This document shows positions 1 to 8,445 of a stretch of DNA of 64,000 nucleotides, in pieces. A program made the position numbers and the translations under genes. Each line of letters starts with the position of its first letter. Positions within the stretch are counted from its first letter, which is position 1. The notes beneath the pieces were generated by a model. It was given only the letters and a program-made list of their open reading frames with translations. It had not been told where the DNA came from and made no database searches. Location of the stretch: the NCBI RefSeq assembly GCF_049651025.1, contig NZ_JBASBH010000016.1, forward strand, positions 59,019 through 123,018. The letters are read 5' to 3'. Source of the DNA: Parvibaculum sp049651025 (lineage in GTDB: Bacteria; Pseudomonadota; Alphaproteobacteria; Parvibaculales; Parvibaculaceae).

Positions 1-164
1 GGCCGGCCATTTCGGCTTCGGCGAAGTTTCGGTTGTGGACATGGTTTGCGAACGCTCCCTCAAGGTCTTGTTCTGTTTGAGCGGAGAATGGGCGAGCAAA
101 CCCTGACCGCGCAAGCAAAAAACAAGGCCGCCGCTGGGTCATGCGCAAATGCCCCGGCAAACCC

Positions 165-197
165 GCCGACGCGCCCGAGAGATGAGAGCGCGTCGGC
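165..197 (-). terminator. GC-rich hairpin after the acyl-CoA dehydrogenase operon
   Basis: Perfect 10-bp inverted repeat (GCCGACGCGC at 165-174, GCGCGTCGGC at 188-197) with a 13-nt loop, just past the stop of the leftward dehydrogenase gene. No strong T-run follows, so it may only pause transcription or protect the 3' end. I see no convincing gene in 1-215. Confidence 0.35.
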
Positions 198-215
198 GTC
201 AGGCGGTTCGTCAAA

Positions 216-1346
216 TCAGAGAAGCATGCCCGCAAGCTGACGGCGCTGATAGGCGGCGTCGCCATGCTGCGCTTCGCACCAGATGCCGCGACGGCGATAA
301 AGCTGCGCGTCGCAGTCATAAGTGAAGCCGAAACCGCCATGGAACTGGATCGCGCGGTCGGATGCGAAGGCAAGCGCATCGCTCGCCAGCGCCTTGGCCA
401 TGCGAACCGCAATCTCCGCCTCGCTGCCCGTGCCGAAAATGCCCGCGGCATAATAGAGATGCGAACGCGAGGCTTCGAGCGCCAGCAGCGCATCGACGGT
501 CGGATGCTTCAGCGCCTGATAGGAGCCGATATAGCGATCGAACTGCTTGCGCGTCTTGAGGTACTCGACCGTTACCTCGATGACGCCGCTCGTGCCGCCG
601 CAAAGCTCTGCCGCGAGCAACAGGCATGCCGCCTCATCGACAAGCTTCAGCGCCGCCGCCGTCTGCGCCGGATCGAGGAGATTGCTTTTCGGCACGGTAA
701 CGCCGTCAAGCTTCACGCGGTAGGAACGCCGCGTCTCGTCGATCACGATTTCCCGCGCGATGCTCGCCTTGGCAAGCGCCGCCTTGTCGAGCAGCACCAG
801 CGCGGGCGCGCCGTTCAGCGATACGGAAACGATGGCAAGATCGGCCGACACCGCATCCGTCACGAAAGTCTTCGTGCCCGAAAGCGTCAGCGTGTCGCCG
901 GCTTCGCTCGCCTTGACGGTCAGATGCGCGAGATCCCAGTCGCCATGCGGCTCGACCAGCGCAAGCGCGCCGATAGCGCCTTCGCAAATCTTCGGCAACC
1001 ATTCGCCCTTCTGCGCGGGCGTACCCGCCTTGATGAGCGCCTGGGCCACAAGCGTCGTCGATGCGAAAGGCGTGCCCGCAAGATTGCGCGCAAGCGGTTC
1101 AATAATGGTCACGACTTCGGCAAGACCAAGGCCGCTGCCGCCGAACTCTTCAGGCACGGCAACGCCGAGCCAGCCGAGCGAGGCCATTTCCGCCCAGACG
1201 GCGGCATCGAAATCCTGATCGGCCGCAATGCGCGCACGCGTGGCGTCCATCGGGAATTTATCGCGCGCGAAATTCGTCGCGATGTCGAGAAGCTGCTCCT
1301 GCTCCTCGCTGAAATTGATCGTCGGCTTCTTGTTTGTGTCCAGCAT
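216..1346 (-). CDS. acyl-CoA dehydrogenase, second subunit-like
   Basis: A 376-residue acyl-CoA dehydrogenase family flavoprotein (alpha-beta oxidation of an acyl-CoA thioester, electrons to ETF). The N-terminal helical domain begins with NFSEEQEQLLD; the middle has FGGSGLGLAEV, and the C-terminal domain has AIQFHGGFGFTYD, the usual helix-domain signature. The start is set at the ATG at 1346; the reading frame extends further upstream but would overlap the gene before it. It lies 14 bp downstream of a second acyl-CoA dehydrogenase of different type. Adjacent unlike copies often form heteromeric enzymes acting on bulky or branched substrates (family knowledge); the substrate here cannot be read from the sequence. 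Confidence 0.85.
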   Translation of the reverse strand: MLDTNKKPTINFSEEQEQLLDIATNFARDKFPMDATRARIAADQDFDAAVWAEMASLGWLGVAVPEEFGGSGLGLAEVVTIIEPLARNLAGTPFASTTLVAQALIKAGTPAQKGEWLPKICEGAIGALALVEPHGDWDLAHLTVKASEAGDTLTLSGTKTFVTDAVSADLAIVSVSLNGAPALVLLDKAALAKASIAREIVIDETRRSYRVKLDGVTVPKSNLLDPAQTAAALKLVDEAACLLLAAELCGGTSGVIEVTVEYLKTRKQFDRYIGSYQALKHPTVDALLALEASRSHLYYAAGIFGTGSEAEIAVRMAKALASDALAFASDRAIQFHGGFGFTYDCDAQLYRRRGIWCEAQHGDAAYQRRQLAGMLL

Positions 1347-1360
1347 GATCCGATACCCGT

Positions 1361-2566
1361 CTAGCTCTTCGGAAGGCCGAGCACGCGCTCGCCGATGATG
1401 TTGTGTTGAATTTCGCTCGTTCCCCCGCCGATCGTCGCGGAGAAGGCGTTGAAATAGGAACGCTGCCACTGGCCGCGGTCATAGGCGTTTTCATCGCCGA
1501 CATAATAAGCGGCATTCGCACCCTGCAGCTTCAATGCGAACTGGTTGAGCCTGCGCTGAAACTCGCTGCCGACAAGCTTGCCCGACATGGCAATCGAATG
1601 CGGACGCTCCGACACCAGCGCCTTCACCTTAGAACGCGCCGAATTGAGCGCCAGCGTGCGCTGCTCCATGATGAACTGCACGAGTTGATCGCGAATAAGC
1701 GGATCTTCAATCGCAGGCCGCCCATTGCGCTGCGCCTTGCGCGCAAGCTCGACGACTTCCGACACGTCCTTGCTCATCATCGAATGGCCGCCGGCCTGCC
1801 CGCCGACCGCGCCGCGCTCGAAAGCGAGCGTTGCCATCGCGACCTGCCAGCCGCCGCCTTCCTTGCCGATGAGGCAGGATTCAGGAATGCGCGCATCGGT
1901 GAAGAAGGTCTGGTTGAAACCATATTCGCCGGTCAGCTTGCGAATGGGCTGAACCTCGATGCCGGGAATGCGCATCGGGATGAGGAAGAAGCTCAAGCCC
2001 TCATATTTGTTATTCGCATGGGCGTTCGTCCGCGCGAGCAGGATCATGTACTTGGCGTGAACGCCGAGGCTCGTCCAGATCTTGCTGCCATTGAGCACGA
2101 ACTCATTGCCATCGCGCTCTGCCTTCAATTGCGCATTGCCGAGATCGGAGCCGTGATCGGGTTCCGAGAAGCCCTGGCACCAAACGTCATCGCCGCTGAG
2201 AATGCCGGGGATGTAGTCCTTCTTGTTCTGCTCGGTCCCCATGTTCAGGATCAGCGGACCGGCCCAGTTGAGGCCGATCGTGTTGAACATGAAAGGCACC
2301 TGACGGCGCACCATTTCGCGCGTCACGATGTCCTGCAGAATCTGCGGCTTGCCGCCGCCGCCATATTCCTTCGGCCAGGCCATGCCGAGATAACCCGCCT
2401 CGTAAACCTTCCGCTGCCAGTCGCGCAGAAAATAGAACTGCTCGTCCGTGCCCACTTCCATGAAGGAGATCGGCAGCAAAAAGCCGGGATCGGCAGGCGC
2501 GTTCTCTTCAAACCACGCATGCACCTCGGCGCGGAATTCATCCAGTTCCTGTTTGCTCAGGCTCAT
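1361..2566 (-). CDS. acyl-CoA dehydrogenase
   Basis: A 401-residue acyl-CoA dehydrogenase. Typical features are MAWPKEYGGGG near residue 80, the FAD/substrate segment CQGFSEPDHGSDLG, and the C-terminal GGTSEIQHNIIGERVLGLP. It is upstream partner of the dehydrogenase at 216-1346 in a leftward operon, which also seems to include the glutathione S-transferase 56 bp upstream. A FadE-type role in beta-oxidation of a fatty, aromatic or sterol-side-chain acyl-CoA is plausible; substrate unknown. Confidence 0.88.
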   Translation of the reverse strand: MSLSKQELDEFRAEVHAWFEENAPADPGFLLPISFMEVGTDEQFYFLRDWQRKVYEAGYLGMAWPKEYGGGGKPQILQDIVTREMVRRQVPFMFNTIGLNWAGPLILNMGTEQNKKDYIPGILSGDDVWCQGFSEPDHGSDLGNAQLKAERDGNEFVLNGSKIWTSLGVHAKYMILLARTNAHANNKYEGLSFFLIPMRIPGIEVQPIRKLTGEYGFNQTFFTDARIPESCLIGKEGGGWQVAMATLAFERGAVGGQAGGHSMMSKDVSEVVELARKAQRNGRPAIEDPLIRDQLVQFIMEQRTLALNSARSKVKALVSERPHSIAMSGKLVGSEFQRRLNQFALKLQGANAAYYVGDENAYDRGQWQRSYFNAFSATIGGGTSEIQHNIIGERVLGLPKS

Positions 2567-2622
2567 TTTCTACCCTTTACGAACATCATCTCGATCATGT
2601 CGGCAAGCAGCCGGTCAAAGGC

Positions 2623-3234
2623 TCAAAGCGTAATCGCGCGCTGGAATGCAGGCCGCGCGCTGATACGCTGATAATAGGCTTCCGTATTCGGCTTGAAACC
2701 GCCGCGCAAGCCCAGCGTATCGGCAAGATAAAGCGCATAGGCGACCGCAATATCGGCAATGGTGAAGCGCCCCGCGCAAAGATATTCGCTCTCGCCCGTC
2801 GCCCGCTCCACGCTCTTGAGGCGCGAGAAGAACCACTGCGTGTAATCGTCAACCGCTTGGCGGAGACGCCGTTCCTCCGGCTCCAGCACCGTGTAGCGAA
2901 GTACGATGGTCTGCGGGAAGGTCAGCGTCGCATCGCTGCGATGAAGCCAGTTGAGATAGAGGCCGTAATCCTTGTCCTCCGGCGTCAGGCCGATATCGGA
3001 CGGCCCGTGGCAATCGACCAGATACTGGCAGATGCCCGCCGACTCCGTCATCGTCAAATCGCCATCGACCATGGTCGGCACGGTGCCCATCGGATTGATG
3101 TCGAGATAGCCCTCGCGAAAGAAGCGCGGCGGAAACTTCATCGACTCCAGTTCGTAGGGAATGCCCATCTCTTCGAGCGTCCAGAGCGGGCGCACCGAGC
3201 GCGCGCCCTTGCAGTGATAAAGCTTGATCGTCAT
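2623..3234 (-). CDS. glutathione S-transferase family protein
   Basis: A 203-residue cytosolic GST. The N-terminal thioredoxin-like domain starts IKLYHCKGARSVRPLW and has the glutathione-binding TVPTMVDGD and TESAGICQYL segments near residues 50-72; an all-helical C-terminal domain follows with FTIADIAVAYAL. It is leftward and first in a likely three-gene run with two acyl-CoA dehydrogenases, so it may conjugate or isomerise an intermediate of the same pathway (inference). Confidence 0.85.
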   Translation of the reverse strand: MTIKLYHCKGARSVRPLWTLEEMGIPYELESMKFPPRFFREGYLDINPMGTVPTMVDGDLTMTESAGICQYLVDCHGPSDIGLTPEDKDYGLYLNWLHRSDATLTFPQTIVLRYTVLEPEERRLRQAVDDYTQWFFSRLKSVERATGESEYLCAGRFTIADIAVAYALYLADTLGLRGGFKPNTEAYYQRISARPAFQRAITL

Positions 3235-3553
3235 GTCTGCTTTGGATCCTCACCCTGATCTCAATTTTCGGCCGTCGGCACCGCCGTAACCCGCCGCTTT
3301 TGATGCGGCTTGCTAAGGTTGTCGAAGAGGAAGCCGCGCCCGTCAATGGCGAGGATTGATTTTACCTCGCCATTTGCAAGGTGACGTAGCGTAAGCGCGC
3401 GAGATGCAAGGTTCAGCATTTGATCCTCGCGGTCGCTCCTGGCGCCCGCAGGGTATTCTTGATCTGACAGCGAGATTTGGTATCTCTCAGCCTTTCGCAG
3501 CCCCGGACCGGGCACGGGATATCTTTTTGAGCAAGCAACGAGGGGCTATCACT
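3235..3553 (+). promoter_or_regulatory. intergenic region with ddh promoter
   Basis: Divergent spacer between the GST (leftward) and ddh (rightward). A sigma-70-like promoter for ddh is visible: TTGATC at 3459-3464, 16-bp spacer, TATCTC at 3481-3486, about 67 bp before the ddh ATG. Open frames here have no ribosome binding site and look non-coding. Confidence 0.5.
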
Positions 3554-4540
3554 ATGGCTGAACACATTCGGATCGCCATCGCCGGCCATGGAAACCTTGG
3601 GCGAGGCGTCGAAGCAGCCATCGGCAAGAACCCTGACATGCGACTTGTCGGAATCTACACACGCCGCGCCCCCGACCAGCTCACGCCTCTGGAAGCCGGC
3701 ACCCCCGTCTTCGGCATGGACGCGCTGCCCACCCACACCGACCGGATCGACGTATTGATCCTCTGCGGCGGCTCCAAGGAAGACCTACCCCGACAGGGCC
3801 CTGAACTCGCCGCGCTGTTCAACACGGTAGACAGCTTCGACACCCACGCCCGCATCCCTGAATATTTCGCCGCCGTTGATGCGCCCGCCCGCGCCAATCG
3901 CAAAACGGCGCTGGTCTCGACAGGCTGGGACCCGGGCGTCTTCTCGATCAACCGCGTGATCAGCGAGGCCCTGCTGCCCGATGGCGTCACATATACATTC
4001 TGGGGCGACGGGCTAAGCCAGGGCCATTCCGATGCCCTACGGCGCGTGCCAGGCGTCGCAGGCGCGGTGCAATATACGCGCCCCATACAGGAAGCCATGG
4101 ACCGCGTGCGCAGCGCATCGCGACCGACACTCTCGACACGCGAGAAACACAGGCGCGAATGCTTTGTCGTGTTGCAGGAGGGTGCCGACGCCGAGCAAGT
4201 GCGAAACGCCATTGTCTCCATGCCGCATTATTTCGACGAATACGACACGGAAGTGAATTTCATCAGCGCTGATGAACTTGCCCGCGACCATCAGGCGATG
4301 ACGCATGGCGGCTTTGTCATCCGCAGCGGCAATACCTCGCCCACCAACGCGCAGGTGATCGAATACAGCCTCAAGCTGGGCAGCAATCCCGAATTCACGG
4401 CCAGCGTTCTCGTGACTTACGCTCGCGCCGTGCATCGCATGCACATGGCTGAACAATACGGCGCAAAGACTGTGTTCGATGTTCCCCCGGCAATGCTGTC
4501 GCCCAAAACGGCCGAGGAGTTGCGGGCGGAATATCTGTAA
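3554..4540 (+). CDS. ddh: meso-diaminopimelate D-dehydrogenase
   Basis: A 328-residue NADPH-dependent enzyme interconverting tetrahydrodipicolinate plus ammonia and meso-diaminopimelate, a one-step lysine/peptidoglycan branch. The start at 3554 gives MAEHIRIAIAGHGNLGRGVE, the Rossmann motif. Family signatures follow closely: VSTGWDPGVFSINRV, FWGDGLSQGHSDALRR, RRECFVV and MTHGGFVI, all near-identical in spacing to the Corynebacterium enzyme as I know it. The longer frame from 3404 would lack a Shine-Dalgarno and precede the promoter. Single gene; converges with the ankyrin gene 16 bp away. Confidence 0.92.
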   Translation: MAEHIRIAIAGHGNLGRGVEAAIGKNPDMRLVGIYTRRAPDQLTPLEAGTPVFGMDALPTHTDRIDVLILCGGSKEDLPRQGPELAALFNTVDSFDTHARIPEYFAAVDAPARANRKTALVSTGWDPGVFSINRVISEALLPDGVTYTFWGDGLSQGHSDALRRVPGVAGAVQYTRPIQEAMDRVRSASRPTLSTREKHRRECFVVLQEGADAEQVRNAIVSMPHYFDEYDTEVNFISADELARDHQAMTHGGFVIRSGNTSPTNAQVIEYSLKLGSNPEFTASVLVTYARAVHRMHMAEQYGAKTVFDVPPAMLSPKTAEELRAEYL

Positions 4541-4556
4541 TCCGCCCGCCTGTGCC

Positions 4557-5423
4557 TCAGTAGTAGCTGCCCGTCTTCAGGCAGGTCTGCCACTTGCGAT
4601 ATTCGCGCATCTTGCAGGTGCTGTCGCTGCAAAGCGCGGACGAGGAATAGTGGCGCGAGGCGCACATATCGGCATATTTCGACTTGGCAGCGGGTGACGT
4701 CGTGTTCGCCTTGCCGGTCGTGCTGTTCGGCGTCATGGGCACGGGCTTTGCCGGCGGCTCCTTGCCATATTTTCCGCCCGCCTTTTTCAGTTCGGCCGCT
4801 ACCATCGTGCCAATGGCCCTGTCGAGCGCCGTCAGGCCAAGACTGTTCTTGATGTTGACATCGCCACCACGGCGTATCAACTCGCGCACCATCGCCAGAT
4901 TGCCGTCGCCCGCCGCAAACTGGAGGAGCGTATAGCCCTCGGCATTCTGCATGTTGATGTCTATGCCCTTATCGAGCTCTGCAATGGCGTCGGCGTCTCT
5001 CCGTGCACCGATTGCATATCGAACCTTGTCGAAGTCACCATCGCCCGCTGCCGTCGAACGCGACCTTGCCGCAGGCGCGGAAGTGCCCGCCGTGGCGGTC
5101 CTCAGCCGCGCCATGACCATCGTGCCAATCGCTCGATCATAAGCCGTCTGACCAAGGCTATTCCTGATGTGAGGGTCGGCGCCACGATCCAGAAGCGCAT
5201 TGACCATCGCCAGATTGCCCTCGCCCGCAGCATATTGCAGCAAGGTATAACCTTCGTCAGTCTGCATATTGATATCGAACTGACCGCTATCGATCCGCTG
5301 CAGTGCCGCTTCATTATTCCTCGTGCCGATATAATAACGCGCCTCATCAAACGGATCGCCGGCCATCGCCGACCCCGCCCACACAAACGCGATGGCGCAC
5401 ATGATCAACCGCAACATCCGCAT
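4557..5423 (-). CDS. secreted ankyrin-repeat protein with duplicated module
   Basis: Start chosen at 5423 because GGGGAG lies 6 nt upstream; this gives 288 residues beginning with a signal peptide (MRMLRLIMCAIAFVWAGSAMA). Two near-identical halves follow: each starts (P/D)FD-V/EARY-IG-R, continues with INMQ..EGYTLLQ(Y/F)AAG-GNLAMV, and ends NSLGQTA(L)YDRAIGTMV, so one two-repeat ankyrin unit has been duplicated. A Pro/Lys/Ser linker leads to a tail with four cysteines (MCASRHYSSSALCSDSTCKM...WQTC). Likely periplasmic protein-binding role; partner unknown. Confidence 0.75.
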   Translation of the reverse strand: MRMLRLIMCAIAFVWAGSAMAGDPFDEARYYIGTRNNEAALQRIDSGQFDINMQTDEGYTLLQYAAGEGNLAMVNALLDRGADPHIRNSLGQTAYDRAIGTMVMARLRTATAGTSAPAARSRSTAAGDGDFDKVRYAIGARRDADAIAELDKGIDINMQNAEGYTLLQFAAGDGNLAMVRELIRRGGDVNIKNSLGLTALDRAIGTMVAAELKKAGGKYGKEPPAKPVPMTPNSTTGKANTTSPAAKSKYADMCASRHYSSSALCSDSTCKMREYRKWQTCLKTGSYY

Positions 5424-5919
5424 CAGAAACTCCCCCAAACGCTCCTCACACGGGAGCCGCAAAGCTGATCTAAGGTTATGCTGCTGCGCTTCGTCAACCG
5501 CGAAAGCCTGCACACGTGTCTCCTTATGGCCTAATGCACGATCATTGCCATCCGATCAGGCTCTACTCGCCAATCCTGCACGTTTTCGCCATATTCTGCA
5601 GGCATCATGAAACCATGAAGAAAAGTGGAGACAGGCCAATGCGTGCGACCCTTGCAATCCTTGTACTGAGCGCCCGGGCCATCTGAGCCCCCACCGTCTA
5701 TGCAGGCGAGCCGGAAACGATGAGTGACAACCGTATCGAGCATCGTGAGACAAACGGCTTGCGTCAGGGCGGACAGCCAATTAGCAGCTAAGCACACACG
5801 GCTACAAAGGCCGTGAGCCACGGCACGCGCGACGCAACCCGCGCAGTTTGTGCCCGGCTTCGCTTCTGCGCCACAGCGAATTAAAGTATTCTAAGAATAT
5901 GGATCGGAGATCTGGCAGC
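5424..5919. other. 496-bp intergenic region
   Basis: Between the leftward ankyrin gene and the rightward RibD/DHFR-like gene. A leftward frame at 5531-5821 lacks a ribosome binding site and family features and looks fortuitous. The only suggestive coding signal is the interrupted small frame at 5615-5791, listed separately. Confidence 0.5.
5615..5791 (+). pseudogene. possible remnant of a small secreted protein
   Basis: From ATG at 5615 (or 5639, preceded by GTGGAG 8 nt upstream) the frame reads a signal-peptide-like start (MKKSGDRPMRATLAILVLS), hits an in-frame TGA at 5684-5686, then continues with a plausible signal-peptidase site VYA-GEPET and ends at TAA 5789-5791. One sense codon at 5684 would restore a protein of about 58 residues. 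No homologue recognised; chance is possible. Confidence 0.3.
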
Positions 5920-6450
5920 ATGGCAAAGATCGTCTTTGGAATGAATCAGTCCCTGGACGGCTATGTCGATTATCAGGAATTTGCGCCGGATCCCGCACTC
6001 TTTCGTCACTGGACGGAGCATGTCCGCGACCTGACCGGCAGCATGTACGGTCGCCGCATGTACGAGATCATGCGCTATTGGGACGAAGACCATCCTGAAT
6101 GGACCCCGGAGCAACACGAGTTCGCGGCAGCGTGGCGGCGCCAACCGAAATGGGTCGTATCGCGCTCGTTGAAGTCAGTCGGCCCCAACACCACACTTGT
6201 CGAGGATGACGTCGAGGCGGTGATACGTGGCCTGAAGGCTCGGCTCGTCGGGGAGATTGCAGTTTCTGGACCAGACCTGGCTCGAAGCCTGACCGACCTC
6301 GGCCTTATCGATGAGTATCGACTCTACTTCCACCCCGTCGTACTTGGTCGTGGCAAGCCATTCTTCGCCGGCCCCCGGCCGCCGCTCCGCCTTGTGGCCA
6401 GCGATTTGATCGGCGAGACCGTGATCAGGTTGACTTACGTTCCTGCTTGA
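5920..6450 (+). CDS. dihydrofolate reductase / RibD C-terminal family protein
   Basis: A 176-residue protein of the RibD-C/DHFR-like superfamily (YyaP/YwjB type). Start at the ATG at 5920, with GGAGA 9 nt upstream. It begins MAKIVFGMNQSLDGYVDY, a family hallmark, and has SGPDLARSLTDLGLIDEYRLYFHPVVLGRGKPFF, the usual nucleotide-binding and beta-hairpin segment. NADPH-dependent reductase activity is likely; the physiological substrate is unknown for most members. Stands alone, upstream of tRNA-Ser. Confidence 0.8.
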   Translation: MAKIVFGMNQSLDGYVDYQEFAPDPALFRHWTEHVRDLTGSMYGRRMYEIMRYWDEDHPEWTPEQHEFAAAWRRQPKWVVSRSLKSVGPNTTLVEDDVEAVIRGLKARLVGEIAVSGPDLARSLTDLGLIDEYRLYFHPVVLGRGKPFFAGPRPPLRLVASDLIGETVIRLTYVPA

Positions 6451-6593
6451 TCACGCAACTCGCTCGACGGATCGCGCCGATCGGCAGGTCTGTTTTGGAT
6501 CGAAACGGCCATTATCGCGCTGGGTCAAGAGAGATCGAGCTACAGCGTAGAATCGGTGGTTCGCTGTGACGATGCGGTGATCGGCGACTTAAA

Positions 6594-6683
6594 TGGCGGA
6601 GAGGGAGGGATTCGAACCCCCGATGCCCTTGCAGGCATGCCGCATTTCGAGTGCGGTGCATTCAACCACTCTGCCACCTCTCC
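6594..6683 (-). tRNA. tRNA-Ser (anticodon CGA)
   Basis: 90-nt class II tRNA on the minus strand. The acceptor stem GGAGAGG pairs with CCTCTCC, discriminator G, and CCA is encoded (TGG at 6594-6596 on the plus strand). The anticodon stem CCGCA/TGCGG encloses CTCGAAA, so the anticodon CGA (plus-strand 6647-6649) reads UCG. A long variable arm (CATGCCTGCAAGGGCATC) and the T-loop GGTTCGAATCC confirm serine identity. A weak promoter (TTGTGC-18 bp-TACATT on the minus strand, 6730-6759) lies upstream. Confidence 0.96.
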
Positions 6684-6833
6684 GCGAGATGCCAGCCGGG
6701 TCTCCCCGGCGGTCTATGAAGCGGCGCGGAATGTAGACCGAGCCCTTGCCCCGGCACAAGGCTTGTTCGCCGCAAATGGGGCTTTTGCACACCTCCCCTG
6801 CTCATAAGCGCGCCATCCTGCTAGAGTGTGCCC

Positions 6834-7598
6834 ATGAGCGAAGCAAAAACTCGTCTTCCCGCGCCCGATTCGCTGACCCGTCTGAAGGGCCGCGTCCTCG
6901 CCGCCTGGGCCGTTCACGCCTTCACCGCAAGCGGCGTGGTGACGGGCCTTCTGGCGATTTCGGCGCTGATTGCAGGCGACTTCCGCCTCGCCCTCCTCTG
7001 GCTCGGCGCAGCGCTTCTGATCGACGGCTTCGACGGGCCCATGGCGCGCAAGGTCCGCGTCACGGAATATGCGCCCAGCATGGACGGAGCCGTCCTCGAC
7101 CTCGTCATCGACTATCTCAATTACACGGTCATTCCGGCGCTTCTCGTCTATCGCTTCGGGCTGGTGCCGGACGGCTTTGCCATCCCCGCCGCCGCCTTCA
7201 TCATGACGACCTCGCTTTATTGCTTCGGCAATCGCGACATGAAGACCGAGGACAACTACTTCCAGGGCTTCCCGGCCGTCTGGAACCTCGTCGTCCTCTA
7301 TTTTTATGTGATTTCGAGCGACCCCTGGGCGAACCTCGTTGTCATCGCGGGCCTTGGCATCCTCACCTTCGTGCCGATGAAATTCGTTCATCCCTTCCGG
7401 GTGAAGGCCATGCGCGGGGCCACGCTGGCCATGACCGGGGCCTGGGCTGCACTCACCGTGGTTCTGGTTCTGGGCAGCAAACCGGGTGAGACTCCGGCCG
7501 ATACCATGCCCACCGCCTACTGGGCCTTTCTGGTGGTCTCCCTCTATTTCCTGGGAGTCTGCCTCTGGCGGTCCTTCAAAGGCCCGCAAAACGCCTGA
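6834..7598 (+). CDS. pcs: phosphatidylcholine synthase
   Basis: A 254-residue multi-spanning inner-membrane enzyme condensing CDP-diacylglycerol with choline. The CDP-alcohol phosphotransferase signature is visible as DGFDGPMARK...APSMDGAVLDLVID around residues 63-96, with the Pcs-typical order of aspartates. About seven or eight hydrophobic segments are present and the FGNRDMKTEDNYFQGFPA loop is characteristic. ATG at 6834 preferred over an in-frame GTG at 6828. Points to phosphatidylcholine-containing membranes, common in host-associated and soil Alphaproteobacteria. Confidence 0.92.
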   Translation: MSEAKTRLPAPDSLTRLKGRVLAAWAVHAFTASGVVTGLLAISALIAGDFRLALLWLGAALLIDGFDGPMARKVRVTEYAPSMDGAVLDLVIDYLNYTVIPALLVYRFGLVPDGFAIPAAAFIMTTSLYCFGNRDMKTEDNYFQGFPAVWNLVVLYFYVISSDPWANLVVIAGLGILTFVPMKFVHPFRVKAMRGATLAMTGAWAALTVVLVLGSKPGETPADTMPTAYWAFLVVSLYFLGVCLWRSFKGPQNA

Positions 7599-7627
7599 AA
7601 GAGCCCGGTTTGCAAGGCTTCTCTGCC

Positions 7628-7655
7628 TTGACAGCACGTCCTCCCCCTGTATATT
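7628..7655 (+). promoter_or_regulatory. sigma-70-like promoter for rplU-rpmA
   Basis: TTGACA at 7628-7633 and TATATT at 7650-7655 with a 16-bp spacer: near-consensus. It leaves an untranslated leader of roughly 65 nt before rplU. Confidence 0.75.
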
Positions 7656-7727
7656 GCGCGCCAATCCGGCCTGTGCTGCGGCTTTCGCGGCGCGCGGGCC
7701 CTTTATCGTTTCATGGTGGTATCTCAG

Positions 7728-8039
7728 ATGTTCGCAGTCATCCGGACCGGCGGCAAGCAATACAGGGTCGCAAAAGACGACGTGCTCGAAGTCGAGCGCG
7801 TTGACGCGAAGGCCGGCGACAAGATCGAACTCGACGTTCTGATGCTCGGCACGGGTGCAGACGTTCAGGTCGGCGCTCCTCTGGTTGCAGGCGCCAGCGT
7901 TACAGCCGAAGTGGTCGAAATGACCCGCGGCCCCAAGCTGATCATCTTCAAAAAGAAGCGTCGTCAGAACTACCGCCGCAAGAACGGCCATCGGCAGGAT
8001 CTTATGCTGCTGAAGATCGTCAACATCGCAGCCGCCTGA
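7728..8039 (+). CDS. rplU: 50S ribosomal protein L21
   Basis: A 103-residue large-subunit protein that binds 23S rRNA. Start at 7728 gives the conserved MFAVIRTGGKQYRV; the C-terminal KKKRRQNYRRKNGHRQ is the L21 RNA-binding signature. It is followed 22 bp later by rpmA, the near-universal arrangement, and preceded by a strong promoter at 7628-7655. Confidence 0.98.
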   Translation: MFAVIRTGGKQYRVAKDDVLEVERVDAKAGDKIELDVLMLGTGADVQVGAPLVAGASVTAEVVEMTRGPKLIIFKKKRRQNYRRKNGHRQDLMLLKIVNIAAA

Positions 8040-8061
8040 CCCGTTCGAGGAGTAGAGACAA

Positions 8062-8340
8062 ATGGCACATAAAAAAGCAGGCGGCTCTTCCCGTAACGGA
8101 CGCGACAGCGCAGGCCGTCGTCTTGGCGTGAAGAAGTTTGGCGGCCAGGCCGTCGAAATCGGCAACATCATCATCCGTCAACGCGGCACGAAAGTGCACC
8201 CGGGCGACAATGTCGGCATGGGCACGGATCACACGATTTTCGCGAAAGCCGAGGGCGTCGTTTCCTTCCGCGCGAAGAAAAACGGCCGCACCTATGTATC
8301 GGTGACGCTGGCTGACATGCCGGCCGCAGCGGCGGACTAA
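8062..8340 (+). CDS. rpmA: 50S ribosomal protein L27
   Basis: A 92-residue L27 whose N-terminus (MAHKKAGGSSRNGRDS) reaches the peptidyl-transferase centre in known ribosomes. There is no cleavable N-terminal extension as in Firmicutes. The ribosome binding site is GAGG in the 22-bp gap after rplU. A double hairpin ending in a T-run follows. Confidence 0.98.
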   Translation: MAHKKAGGSSRNGRDSAGRRLGVKKFGGQAVEIGNIIIRQRGTKVHPGDNVGMGTDHTIFAKAEGVVSFRAKKNGRTYVSVTLADMPAAAAD

Positions 8341-8352
8341 GAACGCGAGGCA

Positions 8353-8420
8353 CCGCCACCTCGCAAGGTGGCGGCCATCCGAATACGAGAGGGAGATGGG
8401 TCGCCATCTCCCTTTTTGTT
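8353..8420 (+). terminator. tandem hairpins, rho-independent terminator
   Basis: First hairpin: CCGCCACCT (8353-8361) with AGGTGGCGG (8366-8374). Second: GGGAGATGG (8391-8399) with CCATCTCCC (8404-8412), followed immediately by TTTTTGTTTT. The second has full intrinsic-terminator form and ends the rplU-rpmA transcript before the acetyltransferase gene. Confidence 0.85.
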
Positions 8421-8445
8421 TTCTCTCGGGGCCAAGGAGTCCCCG

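Noticed and set aside
46..240. Rightward 64-codon frame at the left edge
   Set aside because: TTG start, no ribosome site, overlaps the terminator-like hairpin and the 3' end of the dehydrogenase gene; no family features.
264..1364. Long 366-codon frame antisense to the acyl-CoA dehydrogenase
   Set aside because: Arg/Ala/Leu-rich composition typical of the mirror frame of a high-GC gene, no homology; the opposite strand has clear family motifs.
5531..5821. Leftward 96-codon frame upstream of the ankyrin gene
   Set aside because: No ribosome site, signal or recognisable motif; base composition looks intergenic.
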